NCBI GenBank assembly: GCA_029289235.1
Contig: JARFTZ010000046.1
Span: 1-64,000, forward strand
Reading direction: 5' to 3'
DNA: 64,000 nt
From: Gammaproteobacteria bacterium
GTDB lineage: Bacteria; Pseudomonadota; Gammaproteobacteria; Burkholderiales; Rhodocyclaceae
The notes below the pieces were generated by a model, which was given only the letters and a program-made list of their open reading frames with translations, was not told where the DNA came from and ran no database searches. The position numbers were made by a program, and so were the translations under genes. Positions 16,370 through 25,855 of this stretch are shown here, in pieces. Position 1 is the stretch's first letter. Each line of letters opens with the position of its first letter.

Positions 16370-17485
16370 TCAGCCCTGCCCTTCCTTTTCCGGACGCTGC
16401 ACCCGGATCGAATTGACGAGTTGCTGCAGCAAGCTCAGCGTCGCCGCCGTGCTGCGCTCGATGCGGATCATGCTGCGCTCCAGCCGGACGATCCGCTGCT
16501 CGCTGATCCCCTGTTTGAGGTCGGTAATGGCGTGCAACGCCTCGTCGGCAATCTGTGCATCGAGTTCGAGTCGAGCCAGGTTAAGGTCCATGACCCCGGT
16601 ATCGGTCAGCCGGCCATCTTGCAGGGGGCGCTCGCTGACGCCCGGCGGGTCTTGCGGAACGATTCCCGGCGCCAGCGTTTCCTCATTCAACTCTTTGGCA
16701 ACTTCCTCGACGTCCTCCGCCTTGAACGAAGATTTCCCGCCGAGAAGCCCGGACAGCAGCACCCGGTCGCACAACGAGTTGATCCGCCGGGGCACACCGC
16801 CGCTGGCAGTGAAAACGGCCTTGTAGGCTCCCCCATCAAACAGCGGAGGGCCTGAAAAGCCCGCACATTTCAACCGATGCTCGACGTAACCGCGCGTTTC
16901 GTCCTCGTCCATCGGGCCGATGTGGCAGGCGGCAATCACTCGTTGCCGCAACTGCTGCATGTGCGGACTCTGCATGATGCTGCGGAACTCGGGCTGGCCG
17001 ATCAGGAAGCTCTGCAACAGGGCCTGCGTCTCGAACTGGAAGTTCGAAAGCATGCGCAATTCCTCGACGGCGTGCGGCGTAAGGTTCTGCGCCTCGTCGA
17101 CGATCAGCAGGCAACGCTTGCCCTGCCGGGTGATGTCGACCAGAAACGCTTCCAGGGCGAGCAGCACATCCGACTTGCCGAGATTCTTGGTACGCACGCC
17201 AAAGGCCGCAGCAACCATGCGCAGGGTATCGTCGGCATCGAGCTGCGTGCTGACCAGATGCGCTGCCACCACTTTGGCCGGATCAAGCTTGCTGAGCAGT
17301 CCGCGCACGATCGTCGTCTTGCCGGCGCCGACTTCACCCGTAACGACGATGAATCCTTCGTTCTGATGCAATCCGTATTCGAGGTAAGCGGTGGCACGCC
17401 GATGCTGCTTGCTGCCGAAATAGAAATTCGGATCAGGATTGAGCTGGAATGGCTTGCTGCTCAAGCCATAGAAGGACTCATACAT
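16370..17485 (-). CDS. XrtA/PEP-CTERM system-associated ATPase
   Basis: The 371-residue AAA protein begins MYESFYGLSSKPFQLNPDPN, with Walker A GEVGAGKTT near residue 50 and Walker B CLLIVDEAQNL near 130, then VPRRINSLCDRVLLSGLLGG (sensor 2 region). This is the TIGR03015 family, related to the ExeA/general secretion ATPases. The last 100 residues are charged and helical (LERSMIRIERSTAATLSLLQ), a probable coiled coil. It may energise assembly of the polysaccharide export machine; its partner is not established. Confidence 0.93.
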   Translation of the reverse strand: MYESFYGLSSKPFQLNPDPNFYFGSKQHRRATAYLEYGLHQNEGFIVVTGEVGAGKTTIVRGLLSKLDPAKVVAAHLVSTQLDADDTLRMVAAAFGVRTKNLGKSDVLLALEAFLVDITRQGKRCLLIVDEAQNLTPHAVEELRMLSNFQFETQALLQSFLIGQPEFRSIMQSPHMQQLRQRVIAACHIGPMDEDETRGYVEHRLKCAGFSGPPLFDGGAYKAVFTASGGVPRRINSLCDRVLLSGLLGGKSSFKAEDVEEVAKELNEETLAPGIVPQDPPGVSERPLQDGRLTDTGVMDLNLARLELDAQIADEALHAITDLKQGISEQRIVRLERSMIRIERSTAATLSLLQQLVNSIRVQRPEKEGQG

Positions 17486-17494
17486 GTTGCGCGC

Positions 17495-19018
17495 CTAGAA
17501 GCGATGCGAGAACGTTCCGGTCACCACGTTCTCGGTGTAACTCGTCGTTCCGTCTACGTCGATCCTCCGGAAGCCGACGCCGACATCGGTTTGCGGCCCC
17601 AGCTTGGTCAGGAAATTCACTGTAAACAAATCTTCGTCGGTGCTGACCGTCGATCCGCCACGCCCCTCGCTTTTCAGCCGGGAAAAGCCTCCGGTCAGAG
17701 TTGATAGCCCGGTGAGCTTGTGCGACCAGTTTACGCTGGCGCCGGTCTGTCGCACTTTGTTCATGTTGGCAAAATCGGTTCCGGCAAACCAGCCTGTCCC
17801 GGCCACTTGCGAGAGATCCGACGTATCGTTCTGCGTCGCGGCGAAGGTTACGGTATTGCGCGCTCCTGAAAGCGCAAAAGACAACTCGCGGCGCTTCTGC
17901 AGGGTTACGCCGGTCGTCATGAATCCGCCTTGCAACTGTGCCGTCGGAGAAATGCCATTCGCTTGCAGGAAGGCATTCACGAATGCCGCCCGGGCCGCAG
18001 GATCAGGAATGGCTGACAGAAACATGCTGTCGAAGAGGTCGAAATAGGTGCCAATCCCGCCGGAAATCTGATCCGTCGAAGTAACAGCATCCTTCGTCTG
18101 CCGGAATTTCCAGGCCGTCCGTGCCGTGCGATGCGTGAAGGTGATGCTGTCGCTGTTGCCGAAGAAGCGGTCTTCCCGCGACGCTGACAGCAGGGTTCTT
18201 TCCGTCGGCGACCATTCGACGCCCAACCCCTTGATCGTATGCGACTTCTTGTCGACGCTCACGTAATCGTTCGATTCGCGCCCGGCGATGAGAGAGACGC
18301 GGAACTGGGGATCGTATTGATAGGTAAGGACGCCTCGCAACAGATCAGCCTCATTGTCGCGACCGTTATCGAATTCCGATTTCTGCGTGCTGGCGTCAAG
18401 CGCCCATCCGAACTTCGATAGCCGGGGAGTTCCCTTCAGTTTCGCAACCAGTGCACGAGTCTCCGTGTCATATGTGTTGCTTTCGTCGGAGGTGGTTTTC
18501 GCGAGGTTGTAGCGCAGTTCGTATTCGGCGGACGAACCGAACATTCCCCTGAAGTACGGCGACAGGCGGTACGTCGACGTCTCGGTCGTGTTGTTGCTGT
18601 TATTGGTATCGACAGACGAGTACGTCGCCCCGCGGAACGCTGACAGGTTTTGCTGGGAAATGGAGGCGTTGGCATCGATGAACAGCCAGTTTTCCAGTGC
18701 CTCGAGCGTACCGGCTGCGTTCAGGAAATTCTGGTGATTGTTTCGCGAGGAATCGTCGGAATAGTACAGGTTGTGCATCTGATAATCGAAACGCAGCTTG
18801 ACCCGATCCCCCGTCCCGACGATGTTGATGCCCGGCACGACATCAGTGACCAAAGAACTCGTCCGATGCTTCTCGACCTGATCAACGTTGTCGGTCATCG
18901 TCTCGTTGATCGAGATCGACGGCGTAATCGTCCATTCACCCGCATGCACCGGAAGCGTGATCGCGGACAGCGCAGCCGCCAGCAACGCGGGAAGGAAATC
19001 ACGCGCCTGTTGTGCCAT
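17495..19018 (-). CDS. Outer-membrane beta-barrel protein, PEP-CTERM system (TIGR03016-like)
   Basis: About 507 residues with a signal peptide (DFLPALLAAALSAITLPVHA) and alternating aromatic/hydrophobic beta strands ending in a C-terminal phenylalanine (GTFSHRF), as expected for a porin-type barrel. WTITPSISINETMTDNVDQV is the family's conserved start of the mature chain. It probably forms the outer-membrane channel for the polysaccharide. The ATG at 19016-19018 is chosen over one eight codons earlier because the signal peptide then starts properly. It overlaps the kinase tail by 20 bases. Confidence 0.9.
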   Translation of the reverse strand: MAQQARDFLPALLAAALSAITLPVHAGEWTITPSISINETMTDNVDQVEKHRTSSLVTDVVPGINIVGTGDRVKLRFDYQMHNLYYSDDSSRNNHQNFLNAAGTLEALENWLFIDANASISQQNLSAFRGATYSSVDTNNSNNTTETSTYRLSPYFRGMFGSSAEYELRYNLAKTTSDESNTYDTETRALVAKLKGTPRLSKFGWALDASTQKSEFDNGRDNEADLLRGVLTYQYDPQFRVSLIAGRESNDYVSVDKKSHTIKGLGVEWSPTERTLLSASREDRFFGNSDSITFTHRTARTAWKFRQTKDAVTSTDQISGGIGTYFDLFDSMFLSAIPDPAARAAFVNAFLQANGISPTAQLQGGFMTTGVTLQKRRELSFALSGARNTVTFAATQNDTSDLSQVAGTGWFAGTDFANMNKVRQTGASVNWSHKLTGLSTLTGGFSRLKSEGRGGSTVSTDEDLFTVNFLTKLGPQTDVGVGFRRIDVDGTTSYTENVVTGTFSHRF

Positions 19019-19949
19019 AGCCGTATCCGTAGCCGTACCCATAGCCGTATTCGTCCTTTGTCACATTTTTCGACTGGTTGAGCACCATGAGCCTTACCGG
19101 GCATCCTTCTATCGCTGCCAGCGCATGCTTGACGTCGGAGTGCGTCGTGCTCTCTGACTTGACCACGACGACAACCTGCCCCATGTGCGATGCCAGCGCC
19201 CGGGCTTCCGTAGTGACCAACAAGGGCGGCGAATCGAAGATGATGATCCGGTCCGAGTAACGGTGCGACATATCCTCGAGCAAGCGGACCATGGCATCGC
19301 TGGCCAGGAGTTCCGTTGCACGCGGATGCGGCGTACCGCTTGGCAGGAGCGTCAGTTTTTCGATGTTGGTTCGCAGCAATACCTGCGACAACGGAATCGA
19401 ATCATCAACAAGGATGTCCAGCAGGCCTTTGGATGGCGCCAGCCCCATCCGGCTCAACAATGCGGGGCGTGCCACATCTGCGTCCACCAGCATCACCGTG
19501 TTGTCCAGTTCCATGGCGATGCTGATCGCCAGATTTGCCGCGGTAAACGTTTTTCCCTCGCCAGGCAGCGCGCTGGTGACCATGATCAGGTTGCCATCCT
19601 TGATCCGCGCAGCGCCTTTTCCCATGGCATTGTCGATCAACGGACGCTTGATCACGCGGAACTCGTCGGAAAGCCGTGAACGTGACGCGTCCGGGCGAAT
19701 GAACCCCGATGTTTTCAGTATGTCGAGGTCGATATCCACACGCCGCGACATGGCCATCTCGGGACTATGAAGGCTCCCGGTATCGTCGGCCTGTCCGCCA
19801 CTGTCGCTTTCAGCGTGGACGCCCCGGTTCGGCGAAGCCGCCTGCACCGCCGGTTCCTGAGTCTTTTCCTGCTGTTTCGCGTCCGGGATGTCAACGCCGG
19901 CTTTTCTCAGTTGCTCCAGACGCTGCGCTGCTTGTTCAATGAGACTCAT
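18999..19949 (-). CDS. Exopolysaccharide tyrosine autokinase (BY-kinase), PEP-CTERM type
   Basis: This 316-residue cytoplasmic kinase has Walker A in SALPGEGKTFTAANLAI, Walker A' VMLVDADVARP and Walker B IIIFDSPPLL. The tail is an alternating Tyr-Gly run (EYGYGYGYGYGYG), the tyrosine cluster that BY-kinases phosphorylate in trans. It matches the XrtA tyrosine kinase family (TIGR03018). It works with the chain-length protein encoded just upstream and is normally reversed by a low-molecular-weight tyrosine phosphatase such as the one at 31113-31604. Confidence 0.94.
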   Translation of the reverse strand: MSLIEQAAQRLEQLRKAGVDIPDAKQQEKTQEPAVQAASPNRGVHAESDSGGQADDTGSLHSPEMAMSRRVDIDLDILKTSGFIRPDASRSRLSDEFRVIKRPLIDNAMGKGAARIKDGNLIMVTSALPGEGKTFTAANLAISIAMELDNTVMLVDADVARPALLSRMGLAPSKGLLDILVDDSIPLSQVLLRTNIEKLTLLPSGTPHPRATELLASDAMVRLLEDMSHRYSDRIIIFDSPPLLVTTEARALASHMGQVVVVVKSESTTHSDVKHALAAIEGCPVRLMVLNQSKNVTKDEYGYGYGYGYGYGTTGA

Positions 19950-19958
19950 CGCTATTCC

Positions 19959-21518
19959 TTACGCCGTGCGGGACGACAGCACATACAACAACGCGATCCC
20001 GGCGCCATAGGCCGTCACAAACGCGAAGACGGTGACAAAAAACAGGCGCAATCTTCGCCTTTCCCGCGCAACATCAGTCTCGGAAACAGACTTTGAGACG
20101 ACACCAAGCAGCGGCAACCCGGACAATTCCCTCAGTCCTCGTGCATCGAAAAACACCGGACGAATCTGGCTGGCGGCAAACGGCGCGAAGAACCCGGCAC
20201 CCAGCGCGAGAACGAACGTCAAAGGCAACAGGAGCATCCGGTTTGGAGCCACCGGCTTCGGCGCGACTCGCGGCGGGTCGATCAATCGGAAATCAACACC
20301 AGCCGCGGAAGCATCCATCTCTCCGGAAATGGTCGCCGACTCCCTGCGCGCGACAAGGCCTTCGTAATTCTTCTTGTTGATGTCGTAATCCCGGTTGAGC
20401 TGGGCAAGTTCCGCTTCGATCTGCGGAATCATTTTCATCGCATCCTTCAACTCATCGTACCGCTTCTGGTATTCGGCCACCCGAACCCGCAACGACGCCA
20501 CCGTCGCTTCATTCTCCGCGAGAGAAATTTTCAACTGTTGGTATACAGGGTTGGAATTTGCCGTCGACACGGGGCTCGACGACGCGGCTTTTTTACGCTC
20601 GGCAATTTCGCTCTTTTTCTGCTCTTCCAGTTCGCTGATCATGCGGCGCGTTCCGACGACATCGGGGTGGCGGTCGGTAAATCGCTGCAACAAGCCATCA
20701 AGATTCCGTTTCAAGGTATCGATGCGACCATCAATTTCCGGAATGGACACGCCAGAGGCGGTTTCCGGCACGTCCGGCAGAAGGACCGGCTCTTCTCCAA
20801 GAATCTGTCGCTTGAGAGCGTCACGGGAATTTTCCGCCTCGCGCAATTCCAGCTTGGCCCGCTCCAATGCCGCAGTCACCTCGCTGATGCGCCCGAAATA
20901 ATCTTTTCCGTCCGAAGTCTGGGCGGAAATGTGCTTGAGCTTGAACTCCTTCAGCCGGTTTTCAGCTTCTTCCAGTTTCTTCTGGTAGACCTGTATCTGT
21001 TCGTCGATGAATTTCCTGGCCGTGTCCGTATCCTTGCGCTTGTCCCCCAGGCCGGACTCGACAAAAATGGAAACCAGCGACTGCACGACGCGTTTTGCCT
21101 TCTCCGGTTCCGGATTGGCATACGACAGCGTGTAAAGATTGTCTCGCCCCACGCTCTTGATCGTCAGCGCCTTCATCAAGTCGTCGATCAACTCCTCCTG
21201 CTTGGCTTTCGACTGGATTTTCAGGTCCAGATCGGCCATCCGTACCAGTTTTTCCACGTTGGGGCGGCTGATGAGGGTCCGGCTGAGAATCATGATCTGC
21301 TGATCGATATTCGGCTCGATCGCCAAGCCGGACATGAGCGGCTTGAGTATCGACTGCGTATCGACAAAGATGCGCGCCGACGCTTCGTACTTGTCCGGAA
21401 TGCGAAAAACAACGACAACGGCTATCGCCGCAACAATCCAGGCGACGCTTATTCCAAGCCAGCGGTGCTTCCACATGCCTCGCAGGACAGTCGTAGCCTG
21501 CCGGAGGATTTCATCCAT
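19959..21518 (-). CDS. Polysaccharide chain-length determinant (Wzz-like), PEP-CTERM type
   Basis: The 519-residue protein has a Wzz domain at the N-terminus (membrane segment GISVAWIVAAIAVVVVF, then PDKYEASARIFVDTQSIL), a long periplasmic coiled coil (about 160-400) and a second membrane segment near 415-435 preceded by a proline-rich IDPPRVAPKPVAPNR loop. A third hydrophobic segment closes the chain. This is the TIGR03007 type. It sets chain length and couples polymerisation to export with the autokinase encoded 9 bases downstream. Confidence 0.93.
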   Translation of the reverse strand: MDEILRQATTVLRGMWKHRWLGISVAWIVAAIAVVVVFRIPDKYEASARIFVDTQSILKPLMSGLAIEPNIDQQIMILSRTLISRPNVEKLVRMADLDLKIQSKAKQEELIDDLMKALTIKSVGRDNLYTLSYANPEPEKAKRVVQSLVSIFVESGLGDKRKDTDTARKFIDEQIQVYQKKLEEAENRLKEFKLKHISAQTSDGKDYFGRISEVTAALERAKLELREAENSRDALKRQILGEEPVLLPDVPETASGVSIPEIDGRIDTLKRNLDGLLQRFTDRHPDVVGTRRMISELEEQKKSEIAERKKAASSSPVSTANSNPVYQQLKISLAENEATVASLRVRVAEYQKRYDELKDAMKMIPQIEAELAQLNRDYDINKKNYEGLVARRESATISGEMDASAAGVDFRLIDPPRVAPKPVAPNRMLLLPLTFVLALGAGFFAPFAASQIRPVFFDARGLRELSGLPLLGVVSKSVSETDVARERRRLRLFFVTVFAFVTAYGAGIALLYVLSSRTA

Positions 21519-21589
21519 CGGTAACCTTGTTTCGCAAAAAGGTTATAAAGGCTTTGCGACCCGAAGGCCGCAAAGCAATGAATCTGACG

Positions 21590-22225
21590 CTAGAACCAGC
21601 TGCGCGGGATGATCAGGACGTCGCCTGGTTTCATGTCAACGTTTGCGGAAACATCTCCCCGTTTGATCAGATCCGCCACGCGAACGCTGTATTGCTTGTC
21701 GTTTTCGGAGGTGCGGAGCAGCGTCGTTGAGTTTCCGTCAGCAAAGTCCGTGAGACCACCAACGGCGATCATCACGTCCAGCAATGTCATTTTCTGCTTG
21801 TACGGCAACGTCTGCGGCTTGCCGGCCTCGCCCACCACGCGGATCTGCTCGCTGTAGGGGCCGACGAACTGGGTCACGACGACCGTCACCACCGGATCAC
21901 GAATGTACTTTCCGAGTTCCTTCTCGATGTCGCGCGCGAGAGTCGATGCATCCTTGCCCATCGCCACGAGGTCTTCGACCAGCGGCGCTGCAATCTTGCC
22001 ATCGGGCCTTACAGGGACCGACATGGAAAGCTCCGGATTTCGCCAGACAACGATATTCACCGAATCACCCGGACCAATGATGTAGTTGTAACTGGAGGAT
22101 GCCGCGGCGGATGGCGCAGGAGGAATATCGGGCCCGGTAGCGCACCCCAGGAGCACGGCACCGAGTATCCCGACGATGATCCAGCGAATCATGGCAACAA
22201 CTCCGTTTCTTATGCCGACAGACAT
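21590..22225 (-). CDS. Polysaccharide export lipoprotein (Wza/PEP-CTERM export type)
   Basis: The 211-residue protein has a lipobox (AVLLGCA) so the mature chain should start at a lipidated Cys, followed by the Poly_export motif YIIGPGDSVNIVVWRNPELS and an SLBB-like domain (VVGEAGKPQTLPYKQ, DVMIAVGGLTDFA). It forms the periplasmic/outer-membrane conduit. The start at 22225 has an AAGGAG site seven bases upstream; an internal ATG eleven codons later also has GGAG and gives a more typical signal peptide. It is the first gene of the XrtA transcript. Confidence 0.92.
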   Translation of the reverse strand: MSVGIRNGVVAMIRWIIVGILGAVLLGCATGPDIPPAPSAAASSSYNYIIGPGDSVNIVVWRNPELSMSVPVRPDGKIAAPLVEDLVAMGKDASTLARDIEKELGKYIRDPVVTVVVTQFVGPYSEQIRVVGEAGKPQTLPYKQKMTLLDVMIAVGGLTDFADGNSTTLLRTSENDKQYSVRVADLIKRGDVSANVDMKPGDVLIIPRSWF

Positions 22226-22299
22226 TTCATTCTCCTTTGGCGGCTGCCCAGATATGAAGAAAAGATAACGTTAAGGATTAAATCTTATCCGAAAAGTTC

Positions 22300-22343
22300 T
22301 GATTCGAATCAATAAATATCTCGCGCTGCAACGAATACGCCGG
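22300..22343 (-). promoter_or_regulatory. Candidate control region of the XrtA operon: weak sigma-54-like site plus palindrome
   Basis: On the minus strand, CCGGCGTATTCGTTGCA (22327-22343) keeps the GG and GC of a -24/-12 sigma-54 promoter at correct spacing but departs from consensus at several flanking bases. Just downstream is a perfect 12-bp palindrome, TGATTCGAATCA (22300-22311). They lie 75-118 bases before the first XrtA-operon gene. The promoter call is tentative. Confidence 0.35.
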
Positions 22344-22424
22344 AACTTTCAGCGCAAAACGCCAAAAATCGATCCGCATACGCAACACCATACGCGCATC
22401 CCTTGCAGCAGAGTGCCAACTATG

Positions 22425-23657
22425 TCACACCCCCTGCCTGAGCGCATCAACCACCCGCAAACGCGACGCCCGGCGCGCCGGCAGAACCGCCGCAAGACAC
22501 GTTGCCGCCAAGCCGATCGCCCCCGCCAGCAATACCTCAAGAGGAACCAGGCGGATATAGGCAACATAGCCGATGTTCGCGTTGGGCGGCGGCGGCATCG
22601 GGATTCCGATGGCCGAGATGCCCCATGCGGCAACGCACCCGACGGCAATCCCCAGTCCTGCGCCAAAGACACCAAGCAACGCACTTTCAGTCATGATCAG
22701 CTGGAATACCGTCCTCGGCTTGTCTCCCAGCGCGAGCAAGGTTCCAAACTCACGCGTTCGCTCGAACAGGGTCATATTGACGCTGTTCGCGACGCTCAAC
22801 AGAACCATGAGCAGGATGATCAGGCGCAGAACGCCAAACTGGCGGTCGTACAGCTTCAGTGTCTTATCGTAGAAATCCGACAGCTCCCGCCAGTTGGCGA
22901 GCTCGAAACCCTGGCCGCCGAGCGTCCTTTCAAGGAGCGCCTGGACATCGTCGGTGTCCTCCGTTTTCTCGAGCAGGACCACCATCAGATGCGCTGCCGA
23001 GGTATCCATCAGTTCACGCGCCGCTGTCAGCGGAATCCGGACAGCGCGCGCGTCAAAATCCTTCGAGAAGCTCTGGAAAACGCCCACCACCTCGAAGTCG
23101 AGCGTATTGACCGCGCCCTGTGCGAGACTGATCACCAGATTGACGCGATCGCCGGTCTTCAATCCGAGCGACCGTGCAACCCCCTGCCCCATGACGATCC
23201 CGTCGCGGTCTTCATCGCGTAGCGGCCGCCCTTCGATGTAACGCAGGAACGTACCGAGCGTTTCCTCGGCCGCGGGCTCCACGCCTTCGCCGATGATTCC
23301 CAGATCGCGCTTTCCGTTGTTGAGAACGCCGGAAAAACCGAGACGGGAAAGCGTCAAATGCACACCGGGTACGACTTCGATGCTTCGCCTCAACATTTCA
23401 GGCTGTTCAATCAGGAAAGACTCCGGCGAACGAATGCGCCCTTCGCGATACCCCTTGCGGGCGATCTGGATGTGCCCGCTCTGCGAGTGGATCACCGCTT
23501 CGCCGAGTTGATAAAAGATGTCCTGGACGAACCCGCCGGCGAGAATCAGTCCGGCAACACCAAGGGCGATAGCGGCCAGCGTCCCGGCCGAACGGACGCG
23601 CTGCCGGAACACGTTGCGCAGCGCAAAAAGAAGACGTTGAACGAAGCCGGAGGTCAT
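22425..23657 (-). CDS. FtsX/LolC-like ABC transporter permease
   Basis: About 410 residues with one membrane segment near 25-45, a large periplasmic MacB-type domain (about 50-260) and three C-terminal segments (about 275-400). The conserved FtsX region reads FERTREFGTLLALGDKPRTV and the end ARRASRLRVVDALRQG is typical of LolC/E and MacB permeases. The ATG at 23655-23657 is preferred: GAGGA lies upstream and it clears the previous gene by 11 bases. It pairs with the next permease, and the likely ATPase is encoded at 29414-30145. Confidence 0.87.
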   Translation of the reverse strand: MTSGFVQRLLFALRNVFRQRVRSAGTLAAIALGVAGLILAGGFVQDIFYQLGEAVIHSQSGHIQIARKGYREGRIRSPESFLIEQPEMLRRSIEVVPGVHLTLSRLGFSGVLNNGKRDLGIIGEGVEPAAEETLGTFLRYIEGRPLRDEDRDGIVMGQGVARSLGLKTGDRVNLVISLAQGAVNTLDFEVVGVFQSFSKDFDARAVRIPLTAARELMDTSAAHLMVVLLEKTEDTDDVQALLERTLGGQGFELANWRELSDFYDKTLKLYDRQFGVLRLIILLMVLLSVANSVNMTLFERTREFGTLLALGDKPRTVFQLIMTESALLGVFGAGLGIAVGCVAAWGISAIGIPMPPPPNANIGYVAYIRLVPLEVLLAGAIGLAATCLAAVLPARRASRLRVVDALRQGV

Positions 23658-23668
23658 TGGCACGATCC

Positions 23669-24898
23669 TCACTGATTCTGCCGCAAGGCGTCCACGATGA
23701 CCATCCGGCTGGCCTTCCACGCGGGCAGGATGCTCGCGGCGAACGTCGTCACGATTGCAAGAACGAGCGCATCGACGACGAGTTGGGGAACGATGAGGAT
23801 TTCACCGAGAAAGCCGCGCGCCATGCCCGGCGGTGGCGGCATGGGGATGCCGACCGCGGATATCGCCTGCGCCAGGACAAAAGCGAGGATCACCCCGAGG
23901 ACACCGCCAGCGACGCCGATCATCGCACCTTCGGCGATGAACATGCGCATCAACGTGGATCGCCGCAACCCGATGGCCAGGCTTGTGCCGATTTCCGTCG
24001 TCCTTTCGAGCACACTCATCATTTGCGTATTGGAAATCGTCAGAACGATGATGATGCCGATGATGATTTTGACGACACTCACCTGCTTCGAAAAAAGCAC
24101 GACTGTCTTGTTGTAGAAATCAGCAAGCGCAGACCAGGGAACGATCTCGAAGCGTTCGGATGAGAGCTGCTGGCGGAGATAGCCTTCTGCCGCCTGCGTC
24201 TTGTCTGTTTCGTCGAGCAGCACCACCCAGGACGTCGCGCCCGTGACGCGCATAAGCTTCCGGGTCACGTCGATCGGCAGGCGGAGCGCGGAATCGTCGT
24301 ATTCCTTGGTCGTCGTGGCAAAAATGCCGGCCACCTCAACCTCGACGGCACTCGGGCTGCCATTGGCGGCCGTCACGAGCAGTACCACGGTATCTCCCGG
24401 CGCAACGCCCATGCTTCGCGCGAGACCTTCCCCGAGGAGAACGGCACGTTCGTCGCTCGTCTCAAGATCACGCCCCGTCATGATGTTGACTTGTGTGCTG
24501 ACCGGCTTCTCGCTCACCGGATCAACACCGTCGCCGATGAACGCCACGGTCGTCTCCCCGTGGCTGATCAAACCGCTGAAAGCCAGGCGTGGTGCGAGAC
24601 TCTTGAATCCGGGAATCCTCCCGACAACCTCCCGTTCGGCCGCCTGATCCGGCAACAGGAATGCGTAGGGATCAGCAATTCCCTTCTCGAAATAGGCAGG
24701 CCGCACGATCTGCAAATGTCCGAACTGAGAGTGGATCGCGCTTTCCCGCATCTGCTCGAAAATCCAGGCAATGAAGCCACCAGCGAGCAGAAAGGCAACG
24801 ATACCGAATGCCACCGTCAGCGTCGCCACGAGGGTTCGCTGCGTATTGCGCCTGAGATTTCTGGACGCCAGGCGGAAATCGGCAATCAGGCTGTTCAT
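23669..24898 (-). CDS. FtsX/LolC-like ABC transporter permease, second subunit
   Basis: About 409 residues with the same layout as the downstream permease: a first membrane segment (ATLTVAFGIVAFLLAGGFIA), a periplasmic domain, and three C-terminal segments. LERTTEIGTSLAIGLRRSTL is the FtsX motif and PAWKASRMVIVDALRQNQ the end. Both permeases carry a near-identical AIGIPMPPPP/AVGIPMPPPP loop, suggesting an old duplication and a heterodimer. The start MNSLIADFRLASRNLRRN is chosen over an upstream ATG because homologous permeases begin at this cytoplasmic amphipathic segment. Divergent from the ThiF-like gene across 71 bp. Confidence 0.87.
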   Translation of the reverse strand: MNSLIADFRLASRNLRRNTQRTLVATLTVAFGIVAFLLAGGFIAWIFEQMRESAIHSQFGHLQIVRPAYFEKGIADPYAFLLPDQAAEREVVGRIPGFKSLAPRLAFSGLISHGETTVAFIGDGVDPVSEKPVSTQVNIMTGRDLETSDERAVLLGEGLARSMGVAPGDTVVLLVTAANGSPSAVEVEVAGIFATTTKEYDDSALRLPIDVTRKLMRVTGATSWVVLLDETDKTQAAEGYLRQQLSSERFEIVPWSALADFYNKTVVLFSKQVSVVKIIIGIIIVLTISNTQMMSVLERTTEIGTSLAIGLRRSTLMRMFIAEGAMIGVAGGVLGVILAFVLAQAISAVGIPMPPPPGMARGFLGEILIVPQLVVDALVLAIVTTFAASILPAWKASRMVIVDALRQNQ

Positions 24899-24969
24899 TA
24901 GGTCTGTTTCGTCTGCTAGATTTAGGGACGAGGCACTTATCATACGACAATCCCATCGGGCGAACGCAT

Positions 24970-25848
24970 ATGAAAACTTTCGACTACGACACGGCTTTCT
25001 CGCGACATATCGGCTGGGTGACCGACTCCGAACAGCAACGCCTTAAAAATGCGCGTGTCGCGATCGGCGGCCTGGGGGGTGTAGGCGGCATCCATCTCCT
25101 GACGCTGGCCCGCATGGGAATCGGTCGTTTCACCATCGCCGACTTCGATGTCTTCGATGTTGTCAACTTCAACCGCCAGGTCGGCGCCACGGTCAGCACG
25201 CTGGAGCGTCCGAAGATCGACGTACTCTCGGAAATGGCGCTGGACATCAATCCCGGGATCGACCTGCGCACTTTCCCGGAGGGAATCCAGAACGACACCC
25301 TCGACGCGTTTCTGGACGATGCCGACGTCTATGTCGACGGACTGGACTTTTTCGCCTTCGAGGCGCGTCGCCAGACGTTTTCCGCGTGCGAACGCAAAAA
25401 AATACCGGTAGTGACCGCCGCTCCGCTCGGCATGGGCACCGCCGTCCTCGTTTTTGCCCCGGGAGGCATGTCGTTCGAGGATTATTTCGGCTTCGAGGAA
25501 TGCGCCGACGAAACCGAAATGGCCATCCGCTTCCTTGTCGGCCTCTCCCCTGCCATGCTCCAGCGCGGCTACGTCGCCGACATGTCGCAAGTCAACCTCG
25601 CCGAGCGGCGCGGCCCCTCCAGCATCGCCTCCTGTCAGCTTTGCGCCGGCGTGGCGGCCGTGGAAACGCTCAAGCTGTTGCTCGGCCGAGGCGGTGTTCG
25701 CCTCGCCCCGCGAGCAAGTCAGTTCGATGCCTACCGCATGCGCTACGTAAAAACCTGGCGCCCCGGCGGCTATCGCAATCCGCTGCAGCGCCTGATGACC
25801 CTGCTCGTAAAGGCTCAACTCGCAAAATCAACTACCAACAAACGGTAA
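24970..25848 (+). CDS. ThiF/MoeB/E1-like adenylyltransferase
   Basis: The 292-residue protein has the E1 nucleotide-binding fold: IGGLGGVGGIHLLTLARMGI near residues 32-51, the acidic DFDVFDVVNFNRQ stretch with the ATP-contacting Arg, and a conserved central DVYVDGLDFF. Only one CxxC (CQLC, near 226) is present, so the four-cysteine zinc site of typical MoeB/ThiF is incomplete. Such proteins adenylate a C-terminal carboxylate. No ubiquitin-like or ThiS/MoaD partner is encoded nearby. It is followed after 7 bases by a nitroreductase-like gene, so the two are almost certainly one transcript. The substrate is unknown. Confidence 0.85.
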   Translation: MKTFDYDTAFSRHIGWVTDSEQQRLKNARVAIGGLGGVGGIHLLTLARMGIGRFTIADFDVFDVVNFNRQVGATVSTLERPKIDVLSEMALDINPGIDLRTFPEGIQNDTLDAFLDDADVYVDGLDFFAFEARRQTFSACERKKIPVVTAAPLGMGTAVLVFAPGGMSFEDYFGFEECADETEMAIRFLVGLSPAMLQRGYVADMSQVNLAERRGPSSIASCQLCAGVAAVETLKLLLGRGGVRLAPRASQFDAYRMRYVKTWRPGGYRNPLQRLMTLLVKAQLAKSTTNKR

Positions 25849-25855
25849 CGCCGCC

